47,461 nucleotides of DNA from Podaxis mareebaensis (GCA_018524725.1 JAEUWP010000206.1:1-47461), one strand, 5' to 3'; counted from the first letter of the stretch, positions 1-14,266 are shown. The notes: generated by a model not told the origin, from the letters alone. Program-made: numbers and translations.

Positions 1-1757
1 TGCGGAGGGTTTCCGAGAAATCTTCATATTTCTATCCGAATTTGATCAGGGATACCCCCCAATTTTCGGGGGTCCTGGTCTATGCTGGTTCGTAAAGATT
101 CGAGCACGAATGAATTTTAACATCGAGGACCATAATTTCATCACAACTGATGACATGATTTTGGGGCTATCGCTTTAGCGTGGGAGAGCGCGGTTTTTAG
201 CGCTGTCTGTGTTCCCAGACGCCGAGTGGAGGAATGCACGAAGCATGGCGATAGTTACATTGTCCTCGTCTATTAGTTAAAAAGGGACTTATATCGTACT
301 TACTTTTCATGCCATACACTGAAACTGCTGCGGAGTGACAGCCACGAGTAAGGTACGTTGAAGATGTTGACGGCGGCGATGATGGACTGGGTCGGTTCCT
401 GCTATTTTTGACATTCCAGAAGTTAGGATTTTCGTCCGACTATGGTCAACTTTTATATTTGGGAAGAAGAGACAGCCAAACGACCTGAGGCGGATGAATA
501 TAGAGCAAGAGTGTAAAGTCTATGGTTCTTTCTGGAAGAGAAGCTGAGAATGGACGTGCTGTCGACCACATGATCGGGTGACCAGGACAGAGTGAAGAAG
601 GCAGGTTCATGGAAGGGAGAGCGCGTGAACACTCTAAAAACTTGTTTATAGTCGAGCTATGTTCCTTTGCATGAAAAAAAAACATAGCTGGTATTTTGGC
701 CGTGACCGCTTAGGTTCGTTTTGTGTGGATTAGTTAATCCACCCCCGAAGGGTATTTTTTCCTAGGTTAGAATTTTCTCCCTTGACTGCGAGTGGTTACC
801 ACCTCGTTGGAAGCCAATGGGAAGCAGAATGGTTGGCGAGTCTAGAGTTCGAAATGGGGGCGACCCGGAGACGATCATCCATCCACGAAGTTATCGATCT
901 GTTGCTGACCTGGAGCGGTGTCCTGTTAATCAAGTTGTGATGTTCAAAGTGTTGCCTTTGGTTGTTCATTCGTATCGTTATCTCTGCCAGTCAACCTAAA
1001 GATACCGGGAGGGCCAATAAATTTGCAACTCTAGAAAGCCTTTGCCTTGCGAGGTGTATGATCCTGTTCCTTTCCTTTATTCTTGAGAGGGTGATCTGCG
1101 GAGGGATGTCACCGCCCGTCCACCTCTCAATAATTGGGCCTTCTCGTAAGCCGACAACGCCAAGCTAGGGATATACGACAACGGTGGCGTATCAGGGCAT
1201 GGGTTAAATTTTGTGTGGCCGAGTTGACCCGGGCAGAGCATCAGCGCTAAAGCGTCTGGCGTTTGTGCATGCCCTTAGTTCGGTGTGGGGGGTTTGTCTG
1301 TTGTCCTTGGTTTGGAGGCTGAAGGGGCCGGTGGTGATACTTGGTCCACACAGTTCAAGCGAGGCGGGGTTCGGGGGAAAGTATCTAGTGCATGAGAGGA
1401 ATCATTATTAAGGTGGAAGCAGTATTTCTGTCTCCAGCTTCGTTTACAACGCAACATGGTTGTTGGATGACGGACAAGCGTTGACTGGAAGCCCTACCGA
1501 TTGATCCTTGTATTACTATTTTTAGGGTTTAATACACAGATGTCAACAAACCGTTCATAGGTCGGTGCGTGGCCGCCGCGTTATCTGTCAACCATTAGGC
1601 GCGTAAGTCCTTGCTTTTTCGTACTGTAGCCCCTCACTGCGACTCAGTTTACAACTTTGGACGCGTCACAGACTCAGACCATTTCCCCGATGGTTTCTCT
1701 TTAATATCTAGGAGCAACACTCCAACGAACACATAATCCCCATCTTTCCTTGACACA
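1..1757. other. No gene seen; 5' flank of the MIOS-like gene
   Basis: Only short, mutually overlapping ORFs below 80 codons occur on both strands, with no recognisable protein motif and no spliceable chain of exons that I could find. The last few hundred bases must contain the promoter of the MIOS-like gene that starts at 1758. I see no convincing TATA box, repeat or RNA gene here. Confidence 0.5.
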
Positions 1758-4700
1758 ATGGTTCTGCCAGAAAAGCGTTTGTTATGGCATCCGCGACAGG
1801 AAAACAAGTTTGTGGTTGGAGGGGGCTCGCAGATCACGCTATATGAATGGGCGAAGGAGCACCCTAGAATCAGGCATGTCACGTCCCAGCAGGACCTACA
1901 ATATATGAAAGTGTGTTCTCTCCTCTAGATTTGCATCTCGTTCGGAGATACATGTACCAGATTTCTGATTCATTGTCTTCTCCTAACGAACGTTTAAATG
2001 ATGTTGACATCATTCTAATTTAGTGCTTCGCATGGTCGCCAGATCCAACCCTCGACGATCTAGTTGCTGTAGGAGTCAACTCGGGTAGAGTAGATCTCAT
2101 CAGGCTCGAGGCCGCAAAACACACAAGAGGCGACAAGCTTTCGAGCGGACCATCCGTGTCACTGCCGGTTCGCAACTCTCGCACATGCAATTCCGTGGCA
2201 TTCTGCACCGCGAACCCCAACTATCTTGCTGCTGGTCTCGATAAAGTCCGTGGCGATTGCAGTCTCCTTATCTGGGACATCACCTCCGCTGTCCCACTTC
2301 TTTCCCTTGAGCCGACAGGCTCATCTCAAGACTCCGTCAGTTCGGCCACTCGAACGCAAGCATCAATCCCTCGCAGTTCCGAAACGCATTCTCGTCACGA
2401 TCCCCGTATACTCCAACAATATGCACCTCAGGAGATTGTCTCTTGCCTCACCTTCCTTCCAAAATCCACCAACCTCCTGCTTGCTGGAGTCTCATACCGG
2501 TGGCTTCGTCTTTTCGACCTAAGGACTCCGGCAGCGGCCGTTCTGAATGTACCAGGAAAAATTCAGGCTATTGCGACTGACCCATTCGATCAACATCGCG
2601 TCGCCTCCATCGGCGACAACAACGTATCAATATGGGATACCCGCAGATTGACATCACCTTTGATGTTTTCGGAACGAGACGCGATGGCAGACAACGCAAG
2701 GTTACGACCTGGTTCTGTATTCAGCAGCATTGAGTTCTCGAGCACGCGGCGAGGGTGCTTAGCCACCTTGGAGAAAGACTCGGCATATGTTCGTTTTTGG
2801 GATTTGATAGATACATCTCCTTCAAACGACACAATCGGTCTCGGGATCCTAGGCAGCCCTTTGAGCAAGGCACCCACAAAGCGATCTTGGGCTGCTACAC
2901 TGCCTTGGCAGACAGGCAGCCAACAACAAGCACCGGGAGCTATGAGGCAGAGGACATTATCGACGGATCATACTACTTCGTCGTTGGTCCTGGCGAATAC
3001 ACGAAGAAGTGCGCGTTCTTTCTCCTCGAGTTCGACTTAGTGCACTCATACAGCTCTAGCTAAAAGCTTCACCAAATCTCTTTCTTCCTTCGCTCTATCC
3101 CCCGATCACGGGACTCCACACCCTCTTACCAGCAACGTGATGGTGGTCACCAAGGACGGCGACCTCGAGATGTACGCTATCTATGACGCGCCCAAGCAAT
3201 CTGTCTGGAGCGCCCGCGGTGATCTAGCCTTTGGTTCCGGCGTCAATCTGAAGACAATACCAGGACTACCCGACAACGACCTTGACGTAGACATCCCTTT
3301 GTCCACACCGGGATATCGCCTAGGTGGCAACTCCAGCGAGCTCGGAAGAGGCTCACGCTCGCGTTCAGCTCGACCTAGAGATGAGTCACTCATTCGTGGG
3401 CGCGCTGCGAAATCTCAGTCTCTTCCGCCACTCGTCCCGCCAATTGTATCTCCAGCTCTCTTCGGACGTGGTGATGAAGATGGGTTCCCCGCGCTTCCTA
3501 GTATGACACCCAGTGCACCTACGGGACTCGCTGCAACTCGACCACAGAAAGGACGGACGTATAGTCCATCGGCGTTGAGGAAGTATCAGAGTCATGAACA
3601 GGGTGACCAGCAACAGACCGGACAGAGCTCGGCGAGGCAGCCATCGTTGACGAGAGGAGATTCAATACCGATGAGCGGAGAGCATGGGTTGATAGGTGAG
3701 AAGCTTGAGTCGGAGAGGGCGAGGAGGAGGCCGAAGGGGAGGGAAGGAAAGAATAAGGAGGTGATTGCGACGATTGAGGACGATGTTTCGATGTTGATGC
3801 GGAGGAGGGCTATGCTTGGGTATGGGTTGAGTCGAGTGAGCGTGAGCGTTGACTTCCACGTCCGGTTCTGGCGAAAACTGATTGTTCTGGAATTCTAGCT
3901 ACAGCATAATATGTGGATAACGCGAGAGGAATATGGCTCTGTCGATGTCCATTCTCAAGCATTGTCAGACCTTTGGGCTTGGATTTCTCGTAAGCCTGAA
4001 TTCGGATCCTAATTATATGCCTTGTTAACATGAGTACGCAGACTCCCAACAGCTCCTCTGCACGCCCGTGGCCCGCGTACATGGATACGACTTCGCTCAT
4101 CAGGGTATTTCAGGAATCTGGGAAGGTCTAACGCCCATGCAGTCGCAATTAGACATCACACCCGTCGCCGTTGAACGACCGCTTCTGGACCTGGGTGACG
4201 CCACTGCACGTGATAGAAAGTCAAGGAGGAGTTACTCGCAAGCCGATGACTACCAGGGGAGTTTTCAAGCCGCGTTAACGGTGATTGAAAGCAGGAAGAC
4301 CGGGGAGAGATCGACCTGGAAGCCTGCTGTAAGTACTCTGAAACTGGTACAGCGGCAGGTTGCGATGAAGCTCTGTGGATGGAGCTTGAAAGAGGATGAG
4401 TTGAGCGCCGCAATTCTAAGGTGGGTTTTCCTTTCTTCTGGCTACTGCGGTACTAATTGTCCGATAGGTGGGAGAAGGAAGGCCAATATACGAGAGCTGC
4501 GGCCTGGCTAGTGTTCACACGGCAGTTCTCCAAGGCTTTGGAAACGCTTTTAAAGAGTAATGGTATGGGATGCTCGAATGAGTTTTCGCTGGCTTCCGGC
4601 TAACTGGTTTTCAGACATCTCTCATAAAATGATGTCCGGGACCATCGCTGCTTTGATACCTCACCCAGCAGGCACCGTCCCTCTCCGCAACCACGATTTA

Positions 4701-5660
4701 CGTGAACACTGCGAGCGTCTCATTAAAGACATGAAGGATCCCTACTTCTGCGCTATCCTGACCTACCTTGCTGTAGGCGACTGGGCCGACGTGCTCAAAG
4801 AAGAAAGCATACCCCTCCGCGAACGCCTTGCGATCGCACTCCAATTCCTTGACGACAAAGCCTTAACGATATATCTCCGCCAAGCTATCGAGCTCGCCGT
4901 GTCCAAAGGCAACATTGACGGGCTCATCGTTACAGGGCTAACCAATCGTGGTATGGACATACTTCAAAGCTACATCAATAATACGGGTGATGTGCAGACT
5001 GCGGCGATCTTGGGCTCGTATGTGAGTCCTCACAGGATAAGGGATTCGAGGGTGATTAGGTGGTTGGAGACGTATAGGGATATGTTGGATGGGTTCAAGT
5101 TGCATCATCCCAGAGTATTGTTTGATATTGAGAGGGGTCAGATTCTGGCTGAGGCAATGCAGAATGGGGATATTCCGCCGATGGAGTTGGTCCCTAAGCA
5201 GGTGATGATTAGGTGTAATTATTGTAATAAGCCGGTTGTACCGGAGGAAGAACTTGGGTTGGCAGGACAGGCGAAGTGGAAGGTAAGGTGTTTGTTATGA
5301 TCTCTACGGGACTGGTGGCTGACTATGATTTGAACTACAGCCAACGACGTGTTCAAATTGCCAGAGGGCTTTGCCTAGGTGTTCTGTATGTCTGTTGACG
5401 TTGAGCATCGTACCAGACGCTGCTCGGGAGATTGACTTGGCGTTTGCGCCTCATAAAGGTATCTACGACTTTTGCAATTACCAAAGACCATCTAACCGGG
5501 AGTCATAGACACCATTGACGATGCAATCGTGATTTGCCAAACGTGTAGACATGGTGGCCACGCTTCGCACTTGATGGAATGGTTCTTTGGGGAAGGTGAG
5601 AGATCACGCGGGGTTTGCCCCGCCGCTGACTGTGACTGTAGATGTGCGGATGAAATGTAA
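1758..5660 (+). CDS. SEA4: MIOS/Sea4 homologue, WD40 + C-terminal zinc-finger subunit of SEACAT/GATOR2
   Basis: Model: 1758-1910, 2024-3008, 3060-3835, 3905-3989, 4042-4420, 4468-4562, 4615-5282, 5341-5458, 5509-5660; 1136 aa with all joins in frame. The N-terminal half carries WD40-like blades (LLIWDITSA, LRLFDLRTP, VSIWDTRRL, VRFWDLID). The middle is helical and alpha-solenoid-like (MKLCGWSLKEDEL, AWLVFTRQFSKALETLL, YFCAILTYLAVGDW). The C-terminus is a cysteine/histidine zinc-ribbon/RING-like module (CNYCNKP, CSNCQRALPRCSVC, CQTCRHGGHASHL, CPAADCDCRCADEM). This order is diagnostic of Mios/Sea4, which with Sea2/WDR24 and Sea3/WDR59 forms GATOR2/SEACAT at the vacuole or lysosome and antagonises GATOR1 to allow TORC1 activation by amino acids. 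A Ser/Arg-rich low-complexity stretch separates propeller and solenoid. The last exon contains an intron-like stretch (5596-5641) that must be read as coding to complete the final Cys cluster. Splice at 3009-3059 is inferred from an in-frame stop in the unspliced sequence. Confidence 0.9.
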
Positions 5661-5879
5661 AGTAGATAATAGTGTTGCCTCTATATCTATGGTGATTTCT
5701 AACCGGTGTCTAGAGAGGTCGTTAGTTTTCTATTCGTAATTAGGTTATTCCTATCCCCGGTGAGAGCGTATCAATTAGTGTACACCACAGCTTTAATTGG
5801 CTGGGTCTGGCTGGGTTGGGAGGGATGGCTATGCATCAAAATATTATTAGGTCGGTTGATCTGGTAGGGAGAATGCGAG

Positions 5880-6831
5880 TCATACCTCTTTCTCGTCTGC
5901 TTGGTTATATCGCATTCGTTCCGCGTTTTCCCAAACATCAGGGCCCCCTTCTCTAAGTGTGGCGCAGTATTTCTGATGACTATTAGGCCAGCGGAAATCC
6001 GGCAGAAGAACGAGTCGCGGATTTTTATAAATCTCCTCGGCTTGTAATGCAGAGATGAAGTCGGGATCATGCGACATGGTAACCAGCACTTTTAATTTGG
6101 GGCACCGTCGTAAGATTTCTTCCATAAGCGGGAAGAGGTACATGTGGTCGAATGCCCACAGGTCCCCAAGGGCGAGATGAGTGAGCGAAGGTAGTCTGCA
6201 AATGCCCTCCCAATCGAGATTAATTATTTTATTGTATCCAGGTGGGTTGACGATTTCGAGATGTGTCAATTGGGGGTAGTCCTCAGGCAGGAAGCTGTCT
6301 CCGTCAGGTCCGCATGTATACCCCCAGAGAGTCTCGAGCTTTATTGAGAGACGTCGGAGGGTATGTGTTGGGAGGATAGAGTGGACCCCTTTGACGTTGG
6401 GTCGAGCGTCGACCCAGCACGCGACTGTTTGCGCGCTTTGACATGTGGAGATGAGCTCGCGGGCATCGTGGATACTGAGGATACTTGTGAGGTAGAGGTG
6501 TTTGACGTGTTTAGCGAAGAAGGAACGGGGCCGAGAGCGGAATGTACGGAGGAAGAGTTGGATGGTGGTGAAGGAAGCATCCAGGACAACGATTCTGTAT
6601 ATGAAGGCTTCCATCCTGGATTTTGGGACATATATTAACTACTGGAGGAGGGGGTATAGGACTCGGTACGAACCATTCATGAGCGTAGCTGGATACAAGG
6701 GCTAGTTTGACCGCGGTTCCCGGAAATGCTTCGGCCGTCAGCTCGAAAATGTCCCGTTCCAGCTCGTATGGGAGGCAACGGGTGCTGGTAGAAGGGACTT
6801 CGAGGTGGTCGGGGACCCCCTTGCAGGTCAT
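5880..6831 (-). CDS. F-box-like protein (basidiomycete family)
   Basis: Model: complement of 6674-6831 and 5880-6615; 297 aa. Exon 1 holds an F-box-like start (LPYELERDIFELTAEA, then KLALVSSYAHEW). Splicing over the 58-nt intron 6616-6673 gives HEW-MEAFIYRIVVLD, matching the W-x-x-P/A-x-x-Y-R-x-V-x-L motif that follows the F-box in the large agaricomycete F-box families. The remainder has leucine-rich, LRR-like stretches (LTHLEIVNPPG, LPSLTHLALGDLWA, CPKLKVLVTMSHD). Such proteins normally bind Skp1 and recruit substrates to SCF ubiquitin ligases; the target cannot be told from sequence. It converges on the MIOS-like gene (219 bp between stop codons) and is divergent from the lysyl-tRNA synthetase. 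The family call is firm at the level of fold, weak for function. Confidence 0.75.
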
Positions 6832-7257
6832 GGTTGGTGTTTAAGTGCGTTGACGTGACTCAGGGGATTTTAAATGCTAAGTATGACGATTCCTGCCCGT
6901 AAGGTTAGTAATATTTAGTCCTGTGGAACTCATACAGGGCGGAGCGAAGTCAGACATCTGTACGGCTGATGAACGGGTGAGCTTGCGGGGTTATACCCGG
7001 TTCTCCCTCGCTCGCTCCCATATTCCTGGCGTGCAAAATAAGATCCTACTCAGACTAGCCTTACGAGACCCCCCGAAAGAGTATGTTTTGGCAACCAGGG
7101 TCGAAGTGCGAATGAGTTCTCCTGGACAGGGGCCTAATGGCCGGTTTCCAAATATTGGATAGAGCATCCGTGGGAATGAGATGCTTAATTTGCTCGGAGA
7201 GAAGACGTGACTTGAATCGACTAATCGATTTCCTAAATTACCGAGGACAAAAGTTGG
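6832..7257. promoter_or_regulatory. Shared divergent promoter region (F-box gene / lysyl-tRNA synthetase)
   Basis: This 426-bp gap separates two divergently transcribed start codons (6831 on the minus strand, 7258 or 7345 on the plus strand). No TATA box is obvious. It must hold the 5' UTRs and promoters of both genes. Confidence 0.45.
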
Positions 7258-9528
<2,271 letters not shown>

Positions 9529-11254
9529 GTATGTTAACTTACACCTCATAGAGATGATAATTGCTTTGTTCAGTCGGTAGCGTTGGATGTATATCCCATA
9601 TCGGAAAATAAACTTCTGCGTCTAACTCAACCTAAGTTCACTCGGAACGGGGAAGTTGGAGTCTGCTGTCAATTCTTTGGGCTCAACACCAGCTCTCTGA
9701 ATGTGAAACGAGGTCAAGCATGAGGACGTAATTATGTCAAGGCTGTTTAGAACTGTCTCGAAGAGGAAAACACCTTCGGCAATGCTGCTGCTGGTAATGA
9801 AATCACCTCAAGCTCCGCCATCTCCCTTTGGTCTAGAGCGGCTTCCGCAGGTACGTAGGATCAAGCATCTATCACCGCAACAAGCCGGTCTCTTGGGTTT
9901 ATCACGGATTACCTAGTTGGTGGTCATGGCGTCACCTCTAAAGCCGAGATTGGCACAGGAATGAGGCCCAAAAGCCTATATTGATACCAAGAAGTTTATG
10001 GGCTCCGCCGGCCCCGAAACAAAATGAGACACCGAAGAATGATACTTCCATTCTGCGTCTTATATTTGATCCACGTTGCATGAAGTTTTGAGGTGAAATG
10101 GCATCGTCCAGGCGGCTACCGTCAACACACCCCATCCGCACATATACAATAAGGAAATGCGATAAAATGGAGGGTTGAAAGACATCATTCTATACAGCTA
10201 CTGCAAAGATATTTACGTATATCCTATCTGTCTAGTAGTGTACTGAGTTCTTAACCAAGGTCGAGGATATTCCGGGACAAAATAATGACGGTCAAAAATA
10301 AGTGCTGTCAAGGGACTGCGAGAAACAAAAGCCTCTACGGCCTATTGTACGGTCTCGGCCTCGGACAACCGCCCTGAGTCATAATGCTTTGATGCGAGGA
10401 TGTGGTCAAGTTCTTGGGATCATTAGCACTCGCTCAACTTGCACAGATATGGCTACTCATGGGCGCGTGCTAGATCAGCAAATGTGCCTGTGGAGTGGTA
10501 ACAGAAGGCAAATGCCATCCCACCGGCGTAAGATGACTATCCCACCACATAACGCTGATCCCTGACAAAGAGAATGGGGTGACCTCGGTGGCCAGGAGCA
10601 TGGCGAGGATCATATGCATCCCAGCCTGGAACGAGACTTGTGGCTCATATCTCTACGAGATGGAATTTTGCTATATACACATGGGTATCGGACCTGGGCC
10701 AATGCAGATGTAGGACTGTAAGCAGGGCGAAGATCTCGAGTGTTTCCTGTCATTGGAAGCTCCCACAAAACTCAGAACTCCATGACCTACGAGACATTGT
10801 CCTTACGTTTTCCTAGTTTCCTTTGCCGCGTCGCAACCCATACCTTGGTTCCAGAAGCAGTGCTTCAAATGAAGGCAATGAGGCACACGGCGTGCCAAAG
10901 GGGGCACGAAAATGCGCACACCGATAATAAACGCATTTCATACTAGTACAGGGGGTCCGTTGAATGGAAGCAAGGAAGGTGGTGTAAATGATGAAAACCG
11001 ATAAGAGGGTACACGGTGTACGCCAACGTTAAGTTGCCTGGGACCCTTTCACATTACCAACGTAGGCTACGGTCACCTTGAGACGAACACGGACTCCGAA
11101 ATATCCGCGGGTCCCAACCTCGAAATTAAACGGCGATGAATCTGCAATGCTTGAGACGACCCTACTTGAAGGATAGAAGAGGTATATAAGGTAAGAAGTC
11201 TGGCATTTCCCCTACTGTTCTCCCAAGAGCTCGAAGAGCAGTGTAACCAAAACC
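9529..11254. other. Non-coding stretch upstream of kinase 1A
   Basis: No ORF above 90 codons and no recognisable protein is present. The sequence is alignable to 16765-18607 in unit B, with scattered indels that do not respect any reading frame, so I see no sign of a gene. The right end holds the kinase 1A promoter, with TATATAAG at 11183-11190, about 65-70 bp before its ATG. Confidence 0.6.
11183..11190 (+). promoter_or_regulatory. TATA box of kinase 1A
   Basis: TATATAAG lies 65-72 bp upstream of the ATG at 11255 and is conserved as TATATAAGG at 18537-18545 before kinase 1B. Confidence 0.6.
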
Positions 11255-12329
11255 ATGTGTAAACCCTCGCGTGTCAATTCACCACTGTCCACCCCCTACC
11301 ACCTTTCCCCTCATGCGACTGAGCAACTTTCTAACCAAGAGCTCCAGTGGTTTGGTGTGTCACCTCATTCAGATGTTGCTAGGGCGCAGCTCGATCGACA
11401 CTACGTCTCTGTAAAGCGGTTTAGACCCCGCGAGGGTTTCAACAAGGAACAAGTGAGCTGACCAGCGGTTACCACAACTTCATCGCTCTTTTAACAAGTG
11501 TTTTTTAGCTTGGCCATGCTTTGCTGAGGTGGCGAGAAGTGGCTTCACGTCCCAATATCCAGCCCTTCATAGGTCTCCTGGATAACACGCAAGGCATCCT
11601 TCCAATGCTCGTTGTAGTACACATAAAATGGAATTTGATAGAATATCTTGGCGCACGACCACAGGCAGATAAATACGTTGTGGTGTGGTGTCTACGTTTC
11701 GACGAGTTCGCTCATTATGACCTTCAACTACAGGCCTACTATGTTGCCTCTGCACTGGAATATATGCATCGCCAAGACCCTCCCGTCCTTCATGGAAACA
11801 TGAGAGCAGTGAGTGTTCGCATTTGCCATGAGCCCGATTGACAAGTCCTCAACCCGTAACAGTCTAACGTCTTGGTCGACGGTAACGGTGGCGTTTACCT
11901 TTCTGACATCGGAATCCACGAGGCGATATATAGTAAAGACCAACCCAGACACGGGATACGTTGGAGGGCACCAGAACAGATCCTCCATGACGAACCTCAT
12001 ACCGCCGCTTGCGATGTCTGGGGTTTTGCAATGACAGTTCTGGAGGTTCGGCATTAATCAATCTGTTCCAATGCCTTCTTAATTCGCTGCGAGTTACAGA
12101 TGTATACTGGAGTCCACCATTCGAGAATTATCCTCACGAAGCGACTGTTGTCCTTGCGATAGGACAAGGGGAGATACCACGTCGTCCACAGAATAGCACG
12201 CAGTCTGACGATGGTCTCTGGGTAATGCTCTCGCACTGCTGGAATTATTCGCCACCTCAGAGGCCGACGATGTCAACGGTCTTACCGTGGATACGTTTGC
12301 TGAAGGAGATAAGTCAAGTCGTCCATTAG
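11255..12329 (+). pseudogene. TKL-like pseudokinase gene 1A, frameshifted in the C-lobe
   Basis: Exons by comparison with 1B: 11255-11452, 11509-11682, 11734-11808, 11863-12045, 12100-12329. Visible kinase elements are the beta3 Lys (YVSVKRFR), a candidate alpha-C Glu (LRWREVASRPNIQ), the catalytic loop VLHGNMRA-SNVLVD, LSDIGI in place of the DFG motif, RWRAPE for the APE motif, DVWGFAMTVLE, and C-lobe HCWNYSPPQRPTM. The glycine-rich loop is not recognisable. The HRD aspartate is Asn, so even an intact product would probably be catalytically dead. In exon 5, one base is missing relative to copy 1B around 12111-12119. The spliced frame therefore runs to a stop at 12160-12162, while the conserved C-lobe (PFENYPHEATVVL) continues in another frame. 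A sequencing error could mimic this. Confidence 0.75.
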
Positions 12330-12819
12330 TAGCACGGATAGAAGTCACAGATGTTCGCTCAAGCTCCCTCAACGAAGACGTGGTATAGAACGAACTGATA
12401 TGACGTAAATCCTTCTGTGCCCCTACATTACTTCAATGCTTGTTCGGTCTGTAGGTTCAGCTCCCGCCGCTCTAATAGACTCTCTTTCACTGTTGGGTGA
12501 GGACTTTTGGCATCCGCGGAGCCTTTTGTCAACAGGACGCCCATACTTAGGGCCACGCGGCACTTTCCAGCAAGCCATTCCACATGCACGAAGTGGCGCT
12601 ACCGCTTGTTGTTACATGAAGCTTTAGTCCCCGCAAAGCCCATATCTCACCGTGGCGCCACCAGTTGAATTGATAGAGAACCTCTTGACTTGCCTACGCC
12701 AATAGTTCATAGAATCGGCTTGGATCAGTGGCTAATTGCTTTATCACTACCCTAAAACCATACCTAGACGTGAGCCACCCGCCTGTCTTGCCCCGCGACG
12801 TACTAAACAGGCATTGATT

Positions 12820-12869
12820 GCCGGCTATTCTGAGAATTATCCTCGCCGGCTATTCTGGAAATTATCCTC
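12820..12869 (+). repeat. 25-bp tandem duplication inside kinase relic
   Basis: GCCGGCTATTCTG followed by AGAATTATCCTC recurs immediately, with one or two mismatches, at 12845-12869. Unit B does not show the duplication at the matching place near 20290, so it arose or was lost after the large duplication. Confidence 0.7.
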
Positions 12870-12935
12870 AAGAGTAGCTGTTGTCCTTGTGGTGAAGCGA
12901 GGCGATACCCGTCGACCAGGACCACAAGCCAACGT
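12826..12935 (+). pseudogene. Relic of a third kinase copy (C-lobe exon fragment)
   Basis: The stretch GAAATTATCCTC ... GCTGTTGTCCTTG ... GATACCCGTCG aligns with the kinase 1 exon 5 segment that encodes ENYPHEATVVLAIGQGEIPR (about 12122-12185). It is broken by stop codons and indels. The same relic occurs in unit B at about 20295-20365, so it predates the large duplication. No other exon of this copy could be recognised nearby. Confidence 0.6.
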
Positions 12936-13836
12936 AATCCTTGGTAAGCATCGGCTTCCGTTCAAGCAATACTTGACTGGACACTTGGTTATAGATGCCA
13001 TCCTGTCTGTGATTTTATGCCACTTCCGTATGTTGAAGAAACTACTTGTGAAACTTTCTCAGGGACAGAGCAAGCTATTAAATGGTCATAGCCTAACATG
13101 GCACCGAAGAATCCCACTGTAGGTTGGTGTCCCGAATTTTTCCTTCTCTGAACCTTTACTTTGGGAAAGCAGCGTCGATGACTAGCATGTGCTGGTAGTG
13201 TTGCCACTCGCACCCATAGTGAAAGCCTCGTGCCCACGCAGTATTCATGAGTAGGCCCGCGCTCCCGTCCTAATGAGCATTTACCTCGATTGACATGGAC
13301 AGATCTTGATGGCCATTCGAGTTCCACTGCTAGTCAGGGTGCAGGATCGTGAGGATGTGATTGATTGAGACCTTGCATCAATTTGAGAGGTTTGATTCAA
13401 CGTTGGGTACATTGTTAGTCCCCCCCCATTGCGGTAGGTGGGAACCCAGCCCCTTGTATTGCTGCCTATGTTTCCTTCGTTGTTTCCCCTTGTCCGTACA
13501 CATCCACTGATCTTATAATGCTATATTTAGTCACTCATAGAAGTTAGTGGAACACTACATCATACGTAAAACATTGGCATCTCTTATATACCCCCCTGGG
13601 GTTTGACATAAATATAAGCTACAGCACACGGGGTCGGGTGCTCAGTTCCTGGGAACAAATCTAAGGAATAACAGAAGCTACAGCCAAGTTCGTTTCACAT
13701 GCAATACTCGTTGATGAGCCAATGGTAAGGCTATTAATATCAATGCCATTTCTTATGCGCATCTTACTGTTCACTTTCCACTGCTGGGGCTTAGGGGCCT
13801 GACGTGTATAAAACTACCTGAAGCATTCCTTCTCAG

Positions 13837-14004
13837 ATGATGCTTTTTGACTACCTTCAACTGTCGTTTGCTGAGCAAGCTCTTGTCGAAAGGTATACTC
13901 ACCATGGCTCTTCACATTTCCAATGGACAACACTGATACACCTTATACGCCCACTGTTAATTCATCGCTGTTTTTACCCCAGATATTGTGATCCATCTTC
14001 ATGA
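13837..14004 (+). other. Tiny two-exon ORF conserved in both units (25 aa)
   Basis: Exon 13837-13892 plus 13983-14004 reads MMLFDYLQLSFAEQALVERY then CDPSS and a stop. The unit B counterpart (21279-21331 plus 21422-21443) reads MLFDSLQLLFVEQALIERYY then DPSS. Both keep GT and AG at the intron ends and a stop at the same codon. A TATA-like GTATAAAAC lies about 30 bp before the ATG, which is unusually close. It may be a real micro-gene, a relic, or chance. Confidence 0.25.
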
Positions 14005-14215
14005 CTGCGCAGCATTCTGTTTCACTACTCAAGAGCATCTGGTGCATTCTACCCCCCTGGGCTAGTCATAATGGAAGCCCGATTGACCAAGCGGCAAGCA
14101 CAAAGTTCCGACACTGACAATTAGCTATTTGGATATGCTCATATGTTACTGTCATCAGTCGCTGACATGGCTGATTTGAATTCCACGGCGCACGGCTATG
14201 ACTCGCACAGCACCT

Positions 14216-14221
14216 TATAAA
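14216..14221 (+). promoter_or_regulatory. TATA box of kinase 2A
   Basis: TATAAA lies 51 bp before the ATG at 14267; the same element is at 21651-21656 before kinase 2B. Confidence 0.55.
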
Positions 14222-14266
14222 TTGCCACCTCCAGTTCCCTCAGATCCCCCCAAGAAGCACATAACA

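Larger units (their letters stand above)
12330..14266. other. Intergenic stretch of unit A between kinases 1A and 2A
   Basis: Mostly non-coding, and alignable with 19684-21707 in unit B. It contains a decayed kinase exon fragment (12826-12935), a 25-bp tandem duplication (12820-12869) and a conserved tiny two-exon ORF (13837-14004), each described separately. The promoter of kinase 2A lies at its right end. Confidence 0.55.

Noticed and set aside
4329..4352. GTAAGT...CAG stretch in the MIOS-like gene as an intron
   Set aside because: It would be only 24 nt. Reading through keeps the frame and gives a plausible helical sequence before KLCGW.
9529..11254. Possible additional genes in the duplicated spacer
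   Set aside because: Short ORFs here are not conserved in frame between the two duplication units, so coding constraint is not supported.
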